Part shown: piece by piece, positions 1 through 8,148 of the stretch
Layout: each line of letters begins with the position of its first letter
Position numbering within the stretch: the stretch's first letter is position 1
Assembly: GCF_014874065.1 (NCBI RefSeq)
Contig: NZ_JADBEE010000001.1
Location: forward strand, 682,001 to 746,000
Direction of reading: 5' to 3'
Length of the DNA: 64,000 nucleotides
DNA from: Nesterenkonia halotolerans
GTDB taxonomy: Bacteria; Actinomycetota; Actinomycetes; Actinomycetales; Micrococcaceae
Program-made: the position numbers and the translations under genes
The notes under the pieces: model-generated
Database searches by the model: none
Told to the model about the DNA's origin: nothing
Seen by the model: only the letters and a program-made list of their open reading frames with translations

Positions 1-2
1 CA

Positions 3-602
3 CTGGTGGGTGTCTCGCGGGGCAGCCTGGACGGATGGCTGCCTTTCCTGCTGGTGCTGCTGGGCGCCTTCGGCTGGGCGCTGGGCAACCTCGCTTCACG
101 CAAGGCCCAGACGGACCGCCCGATGGCGCTGGTGATGTGGATGGCTGTGGTGCCCCCGATTCCGCTGCTGAGCATCGCGTTCCTGGTGGAGGGGCCGCAG
201 GAGATCTGGGCGGCGCTGGCCTCTTCGATCAGCGTCGAGACGGTGCCTGCCTGGGCAGGGCTGGCCTATACGGTGCTGATCGGCACGGTGCTGGGCTCGG
301 GGATCTGGGTCTGGCTGATGCGCAGACACCCGGCCGGCGTCGTCGCGCCGTTCTCCATGCTGGTGCCCGTGGTCGGGATCCTCGCCGCCTGGCTCGTGCT
401 GGATGAGGTGCCGACCTGGCTGGAGCTGGCGGGCGGTATGCTGGTGGTCGGCGGAGTCATCTACGCCTCGCGGCGAGGCGCCTCCCCCGTCACACTCTCG
501 GGGACAGATCCAGCGACGCTGGAGACGGCCGAACATCCCAACCGTCACGAGTCAGTCTCTCCACCGAGGTACTCGGCCACCGCCTCTCCGAATCGCTCCT
601 GA
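3..602 (+). CDS. EamA/DMT-family transporter, C-terminal part (cut by left edge)
   Basis: The reading frame is open from base 3, so the start lies outside the window. About 200 residues are visible, with five or so hydrophobic helices. One segment, near residues 75-110, includes a conserved-looking GxVxGSGIW turn, and the next, near 115-150, has the pattern typical of the last EamA repeat (APFSMLVPVVGILAAWLVLDE). Family members export amino acids or metabolites across the inner membrane; the substrate cannot be read here. The last 45 residues are a hydrophilic tail. The 3' end overlaps the convergent SGNH hydrolase gene by 58 bp. The family call is firm, the function open. Confidence 0.8.
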   Translation: MVGVSRGSLDGWLPFLLVLLGAFGWALGNLASRKAQTDRPMALVMWMAVVPPIPLLSIAFLVEGPQEIWAALASSISVETVPAWAGLAYTVLIGTVLGSGIWVWLMRRHPAGVVAPFSMLVPVVGILAAWLVLDEVPTWLELAGGMLVVGGVIYASRRGASPVTLSGTDPATLETAEHPNRHESVSPPRYSATASPNRS

Positions 603-1237
603 GCGTCCGGGGTGAGATGGATTCCGTCGTAGGTCATTCCCTCGACGAAACCACCGTCGGGGTCTCGCAGGAAGTCGAAACCATCGAAGTACTCCCAGCC
701 CCGGCCAGCAGCCAGATCTCGGAGCGATCGGTTGAATTCGCTGCTCGTCGGCATGACTTCCTGGTCCAGCGGGGGGATGGCCAGCACGATGATGCGGTCG
801 GCCGGCGCCTTCGCGACGATCGCTTCGAGACTCGAGGCGGTGAGATCAAAGGGGACCCCCTGGACGAGATCGTTCGTCCCGGTCAGCACGATCAAGGCAT
901 CTGCGCCCCTGACCCCACGGAAACTTTCAGCCTGCAGGGTGGAGGTCGCCCCGGCCACGGCCCAGCCGCCAGCGAACCGGTACCCCTCGGACAGGAGAGT
1001 GGAGACCCAGGAGCGGTCCCCGATTCGTCCCGCGGCGAAGTTGAGAGAGTCCATCTCGGTGTGTGAATCCCCCACCACCGCGACGCCGCCGTACTCGGCC
1101 ACCTCAGCTTCCTGCGAGGCAGACTCGGGTTCGCGTTCGATCGGGACTACCAGTGCGCCCACAACGAGAGCCAGCACGACGGGGGGAACGTACTTCCAGA
1201 CTCTCGTGGGAGTACGGGGCCGGCGCCTCTGGCTCAT
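545..1237 (-). CDS. SGNH/GDSL-family hydrolase, membrane-anchored
   Basis: A 230-residue protein with a basic N-terminus followed by one hydrophobic segment (about residues 14-33), so probably a signal anchor with the enzyme outside. The SGNH blocks are all visible: GDSHTE with the nucleophile serine (block I), a glycine in the block II region, GTND with the asparagine (block III), and DGIHLT with the Asp-His pair (block V). Family members are esterases, lipases or polysaccharide deacetylases; the substrate is not predictable here. The ATG at 1237 has only a weak GGGG upstream. It follows the BCCT gene on the same strand, but a strong hairpin separates them. Confidence 0.8.
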   Translation of the reverse strand: MSQRRRPRTPTRVWKYVPPVVLALVVGALVVPIEREPESASQEAEVAEYGGVAVVGDSHTEMDSLNFAAGRIGDRSWVSTLLSEGYRFAGGWAVAGATSTLQAESFRGVRGADALIVLTGTNDLVQGVPFDLTASSLEAIVAKAPADRIIVLAIPPLDQEVMPTSSEFNRSLRDLAAGRGWEYFDGFDFLRDPDGGFVEGMTYDGIHLTPDAQERFGEAVAEYLGGETDS

Positions 1238-1276
1238 GCGCGCCCCGTGATCATGTGTGCGCCGCCATCGCAGACA

Positions 1277-1313
1277 GAGATGCCCGGCTCTCCCTTGGGG
1301 AGCCGGGCATCTC
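1277..1313 (-). terminator. Intrinsic terminator of the BCCT gene
   Basis: A perfect 14-bp stem (1277-1290 with 1300-1313) around a 9-base loop lies 33 bp past the BCCT stop codon and 40 bp before the SGNH gene start. No long T-run follows on the minus strand. Confidence 0.75.
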
Positions 1314-1345
1314 TTCGTGGAGCAATGCGAATCAATCGGCGCAGC

Positions 1346-3136
1346 TCAGCGACTCACGTGAGGGCCACCGGGCTCCCTCGGGCCGACGCTGGGCAGATCA
1401 CCGGTGCGCACCCGGTACTCCTCCACGATGGGTGGCTGCTCGGCGTGGTCCACATCCGGGGCGTTCTCCGGCTGGGTGCCCTCGTGATAATCCGGGGCGA
1501 CCACTGCTTCCTGCAGCGACTCGTCCGGCTCCTCCATGCGGCGCTCGTACTCCTCGGGAGGAAGCGTCTTGAGCCAGCGGCGGGTCCTCAGGAAGCCGAT
1601 CTCGCCAGCATCCTCGCGCATGGCCCGGGACAGGTTGTACATCATGAAGTAGCCCAGGATGAAGAACGGAAGCCCCAGGACCAGGGCGACGTTCTGCAGA
1701 GCCGCCAGACCACCCTCACCGGTGGCGGTGAGCAGCACGGCCGCGATGGTGCCGATGGCGATCGTCCAGAAGGCCCGCTGATGCAGCGGGGCCTTGCCCT
1801 CATAGCCGTTGCACATGTCATCGAGGACCAGCGAGCAGGAGTCCATGGAGGTGACGAAGAAGATGCCCACCAGCATGATGGCGATGGACGAGGTCAGTGT
1901 GGCCAGCGGGAACTCGTTGAGGAAGGCGAAGAGCGCACCCTCGACGCCGTCGTCCAGCACGGTGTCGACCAGTCCCCCGTCACCGTTGAGCTCGATGTCG
2001 AAGACACCGGCACCCCAGATCCCGAACCAGATGATGGTGAACAGGGTGGGCAGGCCCAGCACGCCGGCGACGAACTGACGCACGGAGCGCCCCCGGGAGA
2101 TGCGAGCGATGAAGATCCCGACGAAGGGTGCCCAGGCCACGGTCCAGGCCCAGTAGAAGATGGTCCATCCGTTCTGCCAGCCGGTGTCGGCGAGGGTGTC
2201 GTTCCAGAATGCGAGCTCAGGAAGCATCGAGACGTAGACGCCGGTCCACTCGATCATGCCGCGCAGCATGAAGACGGTGGGACCGGTGATCAGCACGAAG
2301 AGCAGCAGCGCGATGGCGGTCCAGATGTTGAAGTTCGAGAGTCGCTTGATGCCCTTGTCGACCCCGAGGACCGCTGAAATCGTGGCGATCACGGTGACCA
2401 CCGCGATGATCATGATGAAGTTCCAGGCGGAGTCACTGATGCCCAGGAGGTTCGCGAGACCGGCGTGGATCTGCAGGGTGCCCAGGCCGATGGAGACGGC
2501 GACGCCGAAGATCGTGCCCACGATGGCCAGGATGTCGATGCCCTTGCCGATCGGGCCATGGATCTTGTCGCCCAGCATCGGCTGGAAGATCGAGGACACG
2601 CGCGGAGGCAGGTTCCTCTTGTAGATGAAGTAGGCGAAGGCCAGGCCCGGCAGCGCGAAGATCGTCCAGGTGTGCAGGCCGAAGTGGTAGAGCGTGAAGC
2701 CCATCGCCTCATTCGCGGCCTCCATGGAGCGCGGCTCCACACCCATCTGGCCCTCACGCGGCGGGTTGGCGAAGTGGTTGGCGGGCTCCGCCACGGCCCA
2801 GAACATCAGAATGGTGCCGATGCCTGCGGCGAAGAGCATGCCGAACCATGCCACGTCTGAATGCTCCGGCTCATCGCCGTCGGCGCCGAGCTTGATCCGG
2901 CCAAAGCGACCGGAGGCCTTATAGATGAGGAAGATCAGGAAGATGGTCACACCAGAGATGTAGAACCATCCGAGGTTGTCGTAGATCCAGCCGGAGCCCG
3001 CACCGAAGAACTCCCCCATCCCCGTGGGCATGAGCAGAGTCAGGATCACGAATGCGATGACGATCGCAGCGGATCCGAAGAAGAGAATCGGGCTGGTTCT
3101 CAGCCTGAAGAAATCATGGAGGCGGAGCAGCATCAT
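1346..3136 (-). CDS. BCCT-family transporter with an altered substrate box
   Basis: A 596-residue, 12-helix carrier of the betaine/carnitine/choline family. The hallmark segment of helix 8 is visible (YWAWTVAWAPFVG, then IARISRGRS, residues 328-348). The helix 3 glycine stretch reads AGIGTIL (residues 104-110), where BetP has AGMGIGL. The quaternary-amine box looks altered: BetP Trp189, Tyr197 and Trp374 align with Phe152, Phe160 and Thr332; only Trp157 (BetP Trp194) is kept. Osmolyte uptake is the usual role, but the substrate may differ. A charged tail of about 60 residues follows the last helix. The gene is monocistronic, with a terminator downstream and a divergent methyltransferase gene upstream. 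Confidence 0.92.
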   Translation of the reverse strand: MMLLRLHDFFRLRTSPILFFGSAAIVIAFVILTLLMPTGMGEFFGAGSGWIYDNLGWFYISGVTIFLIFLIYKASGRFGRIKLGADGDEPEHSDVAWFGMLFAAGIGTILMFWAVAEPANHFANPPREGQMGVEPRSMEAANEAMGFTLYHFGLHTWTIFALPGLAFAYFIYKRNLPPRVSSIFQPMLGDKIHGPIGKGIDILAIVGTIFGVAVSIGLGTLQIHAGLANLLGISDSAWNFIMIIAVVTVIATISAVLGVDKGIKRLSNFNIWTAIALLLFVLITGPTVFMLRGMIEWTGVYVSMLPELAFWNDTLADTGWQNGWTIFYWAWTVAWAPFVGIFIARISRGRSVRQFVAGVLGLPTLFTIIWFGIWGAGVFDIELNGDGGLVDTVLDDGVEGALFAFLNEFPLATLTSSIAIMLVGIFFVTSMDSCSLVLDDMCNGYEGKAPLHQRAFWTIAIGTIAAVLLTATGEGGLAALQNVALVLGLPFFILGYFMMYNLSRAMREDAGEIGFLRTRRWLKTLPPEEYERRMEEPDESLQEAVVAPDYHEGTQPENAPDVDHAEQPPIVEEYRVRTGDLPSVGPREPGGPHVSR

Positions 3137-3362
3137 TGCCTTTCATAGGGTCTGGCTGAGGCCCGACCGGCGGGTGATCGTCACTACGCTATGGAATTCT
3201 CGTTGAGAATGCACCCGCGTTCCCAGCGGGTCGGCAGATTTTTCCCTGGTTGAACCCAGTTTCGCCGCAGGCTCCCCCGCCAACTCCCGGAAGGGCGTGC
3301 GCAATCTCATTCGAGTAACGATTCACCGCCGCATTCCGGGATCAGCGGATCAGTGGACCATC

Positions 3363-3368
3363 TAAGCT
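3363..3368 (+). promoter_or_regulatory. -10 box of the leaderless methyltransferase gene
   Basis: TAAGCT ends 6 bp before the ATG at 3375 and there is no Shine-Dalgarno sequence, so transcription should start at or next to the start codon. The rest of the 238-bp gap (3137-3374) must also hold the BCCT promoter; I see no clear boxes for it. Confidence 0.5.
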
Positions 3369-3374
3369 GTCTCC

Positions 3375-4610
3375 ATGTCATTTCCTCCGGGGCAGACCCC
3401 CGATGTCCAGCCGTCTCGACTCACCGAGACGTTCGATTTCACCCAGCTGAGTCCCCCGGCCGATGCGGTGGACATGCTGCTGCTCGACACCGCTGCCGCA
3501 TGGTGGGAGCAGGGCCACCCGCGCGAGGGCGTGCTCATCCTCGATGACCGCTCCGGTGCACTGACGCTGCCCGTATTGGATGCGCTGATCTCCGAGGCCG
3601 GCAAGCCCGGCGCCGCTTGCGCCGCGGTGGAGGACGCCGTCTCAGCCGTTCATGTCGTCCAGGACGAGCTGGGGGCCGAGCTGGGTCTCCAGCGCAACGC
3701 CAGGCGTTACGAACTGCCCGCCCCCGTCCCCGCGGAGCTGCCGTCACTGACCGAGGTTCACCCCGAGGCTTTCACCGGGGTGCACACCGTTCTGATGCAC
3801 CTCCCCCGCTCCCTGGAGACACTGGCCGACTGGGCCTGGCTTATCCGCGAGCATGCAGCAGCGGACGTCGTCGTGCTGGCCGGAGGTCGGGACAAGCACA
3901 TGAACCATTCGATGAACCAGGTCCTGGAGAAGAACTTCACCGACGTCTCGGCAGGGCGCGGACGGTCCAAATCGCGGATCCTCACCGCGCGGTCGCCCCG
4001 CAGCGACGTCCCCGCGGCCGAGCCGCGCACGCAGGCCCACCAGATCGGCATCCCCGGGGCTGCCCCGACCGATCTGACCCTGTGCAGCATGGGCGCCACC
4101 TATGGCGGGACGAAGCTGGACCCCGGCACACGGCTGCTGCTGCAGACCGCCGAGGCCCAGGCGGAGTTTCCCGGCGCCGAGGAGGCCGTGGACTTCGGCT
4201 CCGGCAATGGCACCGTGAGCGCATTCCTGACGCTGCGCCACCCGGAGCTGCACGTGATCGCCACCGATCACTCCGCCTCAGCGGTGCAGTCCACCCGACT
4301 GACGGCCGCCGCCAATGGCGTCGCGGACCAGATCGAGGCGATGCGCGACGACGCGCTGTCGACTCTCCCCGACTCCTCGGCAGAGCTGATCCTGCTCAAT
4401 CCGCCGTTCCACCAGGGCAACGCGGTGGACCCGGCGGCGGCCAACCGGCTGATCCGGGCGGCGGCGCGGGTGCTCGCACCAGGTGGACGGCTGTACTGCG
4501 TCTATAACTCGCATCTGAAGCACCGGTCGGTGCTGACGCGCGAGATTGGCCCCACCCAGCAGCTCGCACGCGACGCGCGCTTCACGGTGACGGTCTCCAC
4601 GGCAAGCTGA
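3375..4610 (+). CDS. RlmG/RsmC-like class I SAM-dependent methyltransferase
   Basis: A 411-residue protein built like the rRNA guanine-N2 methyltransferases RlmG and RsmC: an N-terminal degenerate methyltransferase-like half (about residues 30-200) and a catalytic C-terminal half. The catalytic half has SAM motif I, VDFGSGNGTVS (about residue 273), and the motif IV signature LLNPPFHQG (about residue 340), as in RlmG-type N2-guanine enzymes. In E. coli RlmG modifies 23S rRNA G1835; which base is modified here is not certain. Its start is chosen from the TAAGCT box 6 bp upstream (leaderless). It converges on rpsA and shares a terminator with it. Confidence 0.85.
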   Translation: MSFPPGQTPDVQPSRLTETFDFTQLSPPADAVDMLLLDTAAAWWEQGHPREGVLILDDRSGALTLPVLDALISEAGKPGAACAAVEDAVSAVHVVQDELGAELGLQRNARRYELPAPVPAELPSLTEVHPEAFTGVHTVLMHLPRSLETLADWAWLIREHAAADVVVLAGGRDKHMNHSMNQVLEKNFTDVSAGRGRSKSRILTARSPRSDVPAAEPRTQAHQIGIPGAAPTDLTLCSMGATYGGTKLDPGTRLLLQTAEAQAEFPGAEEAVDFGSGNGTVSAFLTLRHPELHVIATDHSASAVQSTRLTAAANGVADQIEAMRDDALSTLPDSSAELILLNPPFHQGNAVDPAAANRLIRAAARVLAPGGRLYCVYNSHLKHRSVLTREIGPTQQLARDARFTVTVSTAS

Positions 4611-4685
4611 AGGCTGCTGGCCGTGTCAGGCTGGCCCGCGGCGTCTCTGGCGCACCGGAGAACCGGCCGATCACCACGGCGCACG

Positions 4686-4726
4686 AAAAGGGCCCGTCCC
4701 ACCGGATCGGTGGAGCGGGCCCTTTT
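4686..4726. terminator. Bidirectional terminator between methyltransferase and rpsA
   Basis: An 11-bp stem, AAAAGGGCCCG at 4686-4696 with CGGGCCCTTTT at 4716-4726, has A-rich and T-rich ends on its two sides, so it can act on both strands. It lies in the 144-bp gap between the convergent genes. Confidence 0.9.
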
Positions 4727-4754
4727 CTCGCTCAGACTAGATCAGCCGTGAAGA

Positions 4755-6263
4755 TCAGCCGTTTCCGGTGAGCTTCTCGCGCAGAGCAGCCAGCGCCTCA
4801 TCGGAGGCCAGCGTGCCGGCATCCTCAGTGGTGGTGTTCTGCGAGGAGGAGTAGTTCGACGGAGCAGGCTCCGACTTGCTGCTGGAGCTGCTGCTGCTCG
4901 AGGAGCTGGAACCGACAGTCGCCTGAGCGGCGGCTTCGGCGTCTGCCTCGATGGCTGCAACGACCTGCTTCTTGTGAGCTTCCCAACGCTCCTGGGCCTT
5001 GGCGTACTGGGCCTCCCAGACGGAACGCTGCTCGTCGTAGCCTTCCATCCACTCGTTGGTCTCCGGATCGAAGCCCTCGGGGTACTTGTAGTTGCCGGCG
5101 TCGTCGTATTCGGCATCCATGCCGTAGACGGCGGGGTCGAACTCTGCACCCTCGGGGTCGACACCTTCGTTGGCCTGCTTCAGCGAGAGGCTGATGCGGC
5201 GGCGCTCGAGGTCGATGTCGATGACCTTGACGAAGAGCTCGTCGCCCACGGAGACGACCTGCTCGGCCAGATCAACGTGGCGCACTGCCAGCTCGGAGAT
5301 GTGCACGAGGCCTTCGATGCCGTCTTCCACGCGGACGAATGCACCGAAGGGCACCAGCTTGGTGACCTTGCCGGGGACGACCTGGCCCAGCGCATGAGTG
5401 CGGGCGAAGGTCTGCCATGGATCTTCCTGCGTGGCCTTGAGCGACAGGGAGACGCGTTCGCGATCCATGTCCACCTCGAGGACCTCGACGGTGACTTCCT
5501 GGCCGACCTCGACAACCTCGTTCGGGTGATCGATGTGCTTCCAGGACAGCTCGGAGACGTGCACCAGACCGTCGACGCCGCCGAGATCCACGAACGCACC
5601 GAAGTTGACGATCGAGGAGACGGTGCCGGTGCGGACCTGGCCGCGCTCGAGCTTGTTGAGGAAGGAGGAGCGGACCTCGGACTGGGTCTGCTCGAGCCAT
5701 GCGCGGCGGGACAGCACCACGTTGTTGCGGTTCTTGTCCAGCTCGATGATCTTGGCTTCGATCTCCTGGCCGATGTAGGGCGCGAGATCGCGGACACGGC
5801 GCATCTCCACCAGCGATGCGGGCAGGAAGCCGCGCAGGCCGATGTCGAGGATGAGGCCGCCCTTGACGACCTCGATGACGGTGCCGGAGACGACGCCGTC
5901 CTCTTCCTTGATGCGCTCGATGTCGCCCCAGGCGCGCTCGTACTGTGCGCGCTTCTTGGAGAGGATCAGGCGGCCTTCTTTGTCCTCCTTGGTGAGGACC
6001 AGAGCCTCCACCAGATCGCCGACGGCGACGACTTCGTCCGGGTTCACATCGTGCTTGATGGAGAGCTCGCGGGACGGGATGACGCCTTCGGTCTTGTACC
6101 CGATGTCGAGGAGGACCTCGTCGCGGTCGACCTTGACGATGGTGCCCTCTACGAGGTCTCCGTCGTTGAAGTACTTCATAGTCGCATCTACTGCGGCGAG
6201 GAACTCTTCTGCGGTGCCGATGTCATTGACGGCGACCTGTGGGGCAGTGGTAGTGGTGGTCAT
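4755..6263 (-). CDS. rpsA: 30S ribosomal protein S1
   Basis: A 502-residue protein with four S1 RNA-binding repeats (about residues 36-105, 123-187, 208-276 and 293-362), the usual actinobacterial number. Repeats 3 and 4 carry the typical FGAFVDLGGVDGLVH and FGAFVRVEDGIEGLVH cores. The C-terminal tail (370-502) is acidic, aromatic and low in complexity, with a run of 12 serines at 452-463. S1 binds mRNA and helps load it on the 30S subunit. The start at 6263 has an AGGGG-like element close upstream (GAGCCCCTACTACATG). The gene has its own strong promoter far upstream and a long leader. Confidence 0.97.
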   Translation of the reverse strand: MTTTTTAPQVAVNDIGTAEEFLAAVDATMKYFNDGDLVEGTIVKVDRDEVLLDIGYKTEGVIPSRELSIKHDVNPDEVVAVGDLVEALVLTKEDKEGRLILSKKRAQYERAWGDIERIKEEDGVVSGTVIEVVKGGLILDIGLRGFLPASLVEMRRVRDLAPYIGQEIEAKIIELDKNRNNVVLSRRAWLEQTQSEVRSSFLNKLERGQVRTGTVSSIVNFGAFVDLGGVDGLVHVSELSWKHIDHPNEVVEVGQEVTVEVLEVDMDRERVSLSLKATQEDPWQTFARTHALGQVVPGKVTKLVPFGAFVRVEDGIEGLVHISELAVRHVDLAEQVVSVGDELFVKVIDIDLERRRISLSLKQANEGVDPEGAEFDPAVYGMDAEYDDAGNYKYPEGFDPETNEWMEGYDEQRSVWEAQYAKAQERWEAHKKQVVAAIEADAEAAAQATVGSSSSSSSSSSSKSEPAPSNYSSSQNTTTEDAGTLASDEALAALREKLTGNG

Positions 6264-6470
6264 GTAGTAGGGGCTCCGATATGGATCGTGTGCTGGCGTG
6301 GTCAGTGCACGGACTTGCCGTGCAGGGCGACGTTCTGGTGCACCGAGCGATGGACAGATGAACAGGGTGAGCTCGTCAGGTCCCGATTCCGGCGTGGACG
6401 CCGAAGGGCGGACTGTGGAGCTGAATCTGCATCAGATGTCGAAGGCGACTCTGTGCGCAGAACGCGCCCG
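6264..6470 (-). promoter_or_regulatory. Long rpsA 5' untranslated leader
   Basis: About 200 bases separate the predicted rpsA transcription start from its ATG. The leader contains a small hairpin at about 6305-6321 (GCACGG/CCGTGC) and other short dyads. S1 represses its own mRNA through such a leader in E. coli; autoregulation here is an inference. I see no open frame in it that looks coding. Confidence 0.4.
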
Positions 6471-6475
6471 GTAAG

Positions 6476-6503
6476 TTTATACCGGCAATCCAATACGAAT
6501 CAA
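6476..6503 (-). promoter_or_regulatory. rpsA promoter
   Basis: On the minus strand a TTGATT -35 box (6498-6503) and a TATAAA -10 box (6476-6481) are spaced by 16 bp, close to the housekeeping sigma consensus. The promoter sits just past the stop codon of the upstream acetyltransferase gene (6528). Confidence 0.7.
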
Positions 6504-6527
6504 CCGGCGGACCGGGCAGCAGGCGGC

Positions 6528-7925
6528 TCAGAAGTGGGTGGCGCAGAACGGGGCCGTCGGCAGATCCATGATGCGGGAGATCCGCTCCACGTCCTGCTCC
6601 GTGCTGGAGCCGAGCCGACCGGCGGCGTGCAGCGTCCGCACGGAGACGTCTCCGAGATACACCGAGCCCAGGGACTCGACGCTGAGCTGGAGCGAGGGCA
6701 GCCCGGCTGCGGAGGAGGCCTGCGCAGGGGTGACCGTGGCGGCGCCGTCGCTGACGCTGATGGTGAAGTGGCCACCGGTGATTCCCAGCGGATCCTCCAC
6801 CTCGAGGGCGAACTCGCCATCGCTGCTGAAGGCACGAGCCTCGAGCGCCTTCTTCACATCGAGGACCCGCACCCAGAGGAGATCCTTCAGTGATTCCACC
6901 CGATAGCTGCGCGGATTCACCAGTGCGGTCTGCAGCGGGTCCACCAGCGGCGCGGTGCTCATGGTCGCCCGACGAACGAGGTCGAGGTTCGCCACGTAGT
7001 CCCAGAGAGCAAGATGGCTCTGGTCATCCGCGGCGATCAGGTCGTAGATGCGGATGGTGCTGGGCTCGGTGTCCCAGCCCTCGTGCTTGAAGGTCACATA
7101 GCCACCGATGCTGCCGTCCTCGCAGATGTGGACCGCCGCCCGGAGGTTCCGGTTCCATGCGCTCTGATCCTCGGGGTTCAGCCGTGCGGTGCTGATCATC
7201 TGATATGTCTGCTGGCGCCCGATGGATCCACGGGTGCGTGCGTGGAACTCAGCGAAGCTGGTGCCAATGACCTCGTCGAGCTTGACCGGGTCCGCAGAGA
7301 TCACGCGGCCGGCAGGCTGGGAGCGCAGGGCGAATCCTTCACCGGTGCCCTCCCCCAGATCCACCCGAATCCGTGCCTCGCGGGTCGCGCAGCCGAAGCC
7401 GAAGCGGCCGTAGATGCCACCTTCGGAGACGGTCAGCGCGGCGACCGGCAACCCGTCGGCCACGGCGCGGGAGAGCGCGGAGGTCATCAGGTGCTTGAGG
7501 ATGCCTCGACGGCGGAAGCTCGGGTTCACCGTCACCACGGTGATCAGCCGCGCCGGGAGCGGGCCGTTCGGTCCACCCGCATTCAGGGTCTTGTCGTAGT
7601 CCACAAAGGTGCCCACGGGATGCTCGTCGTCGAAGCCGACCTCCGCGAGCGCCGGACCCCAGTACTCCTGAGCGGCGTCGTCGCGGTCTACATAGACCGC
7701 GGAGAGCGTCTGTTCATCTGCCACCAGGGTCCGCCCGATGCGGCCGATCTGCTCGTCGGAGAACCACGGCTCGTAGAAGCCCTGCTCCGCGGTGCGGGCG
7801 AAGGCCGCCGTCTGGGGGTTCACGGACTTGCCGTCCGGGGTCAATGCCGCTGGGAAGGTCTCGCTGCGCAGCCCCTTCGCGAGGGGTGCGATCGCGGGCT
7901 GCTGGGGTGCGTGTAGGTCTGCCAC
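6528..7925 (-). CDS. Eis-like GNAT N-acetyltransferase
   Basis: A 465-residue protein of the enhanced-intracellular-survival family: two GNAT folds and a sterol-carrier-like C-terminal domain. The acetyl-CoA motif is seen as VNPSFRRRGILKHLM (about residue 133), followed by the family signature SEGGIYGRFGFG (about residue 164). The protein ends in Phe, whose free carboxylate is the catalytic base in mycobacterial Eis. Eis enzymes acetylate amines such as aminoglycosides or protein lysines; the natural substrate here is unknown. The start is a GTG at 7925 without a clear Shine-Dalgarno, with a TATCGT box 8 bp before it. It is divergent from the ArsC-type gene. Confidence 0.85.
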   Translation of the reverse strand: MADLHAPQQPAIAPLAKGLRSETFPAALTPDGKSVNPQTAAFARTAEQGFYEPWFSDEQIGRIGRTLVADEQTLSAVYVDRDDAAQEYWGPALAEVGFDDEHPVGTFVDYDKTLNAGGPNGPLPARLITVVTVNPSFRRRGILKHLMTSALSRAVADGLPVAALTVSEGGIYGRFGFGCATREARIRVDLGEGTGEGFALRSQPAGRVISADPVKLDEVIGTSFAEFHARTRGSIGRQQTYQMISTARLNPEDQSAWNRNLRAAVHICEDGSIGGYVTFKHEGWDTEPSTIRIYDLIAADDQSHLALWDYVANLDLVRRATMSTAPLVDPLQTALVNPRSYRVESLKDLLWVRVLDVKKALEARAFSSDGEFALEVEDPLGITGGHFTISVSDGAATVTPAQASSAAGLPSLQLSVESLGSVYLGDVSVRTLHAAGRLGSSTEQDVERISRIMDLPTAPFCATHF

Positions 7926-8013
7926 AGTGATTCACGATATCGGTCCGGCGGTGCTGGTGCCAGACGGGCGGCCGTCCCGCGCTCAACCCGCCCAAGCACC
8001 CGCACGGGTTTCA

Positions 8014-8052
8014 TTGACAACCGTCGATATAAATCCCCATACTGAATATCGA
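8014..8052 (+). promoter_or_regulatory. Promoter and candidate operator of the ArsC-type gene
   Basis: A perfect TTGACA (-35, 8014-8019) and CATACT (-10, 8038-8043) are 18 bp apart. Around the -10 box lies an exact inverted repeat, TCGATAT (8024-8030) and ATATCGA (8046-8052), with a 15-bp spacer. A/T-rich dyads of this kind over the promoter are typical of ArsR/SmtB metalloregulators. No arsR gene is in the window, so the regulator assignment is an inference. Confidence 0.6.
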
Positions 8053-8148
8053 AGCTGGTCGATCTTCTATGAGTCGCTGGTTCGCGCGGCAGCGACCCGA
8101 GCGTCCACTTCTTCTCACCATGCGCGGACTCCTGAAGGGACTCACACC

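Noticed and set aside
4974..6893. A 639-codon open frame opposite rpsA, running into the acetyltransferase gene
   Set aside because: Antisense shadow of rpsA; residues are repetitive (Asp/Leu/Gly) and follow the S1 repeats in reverse.
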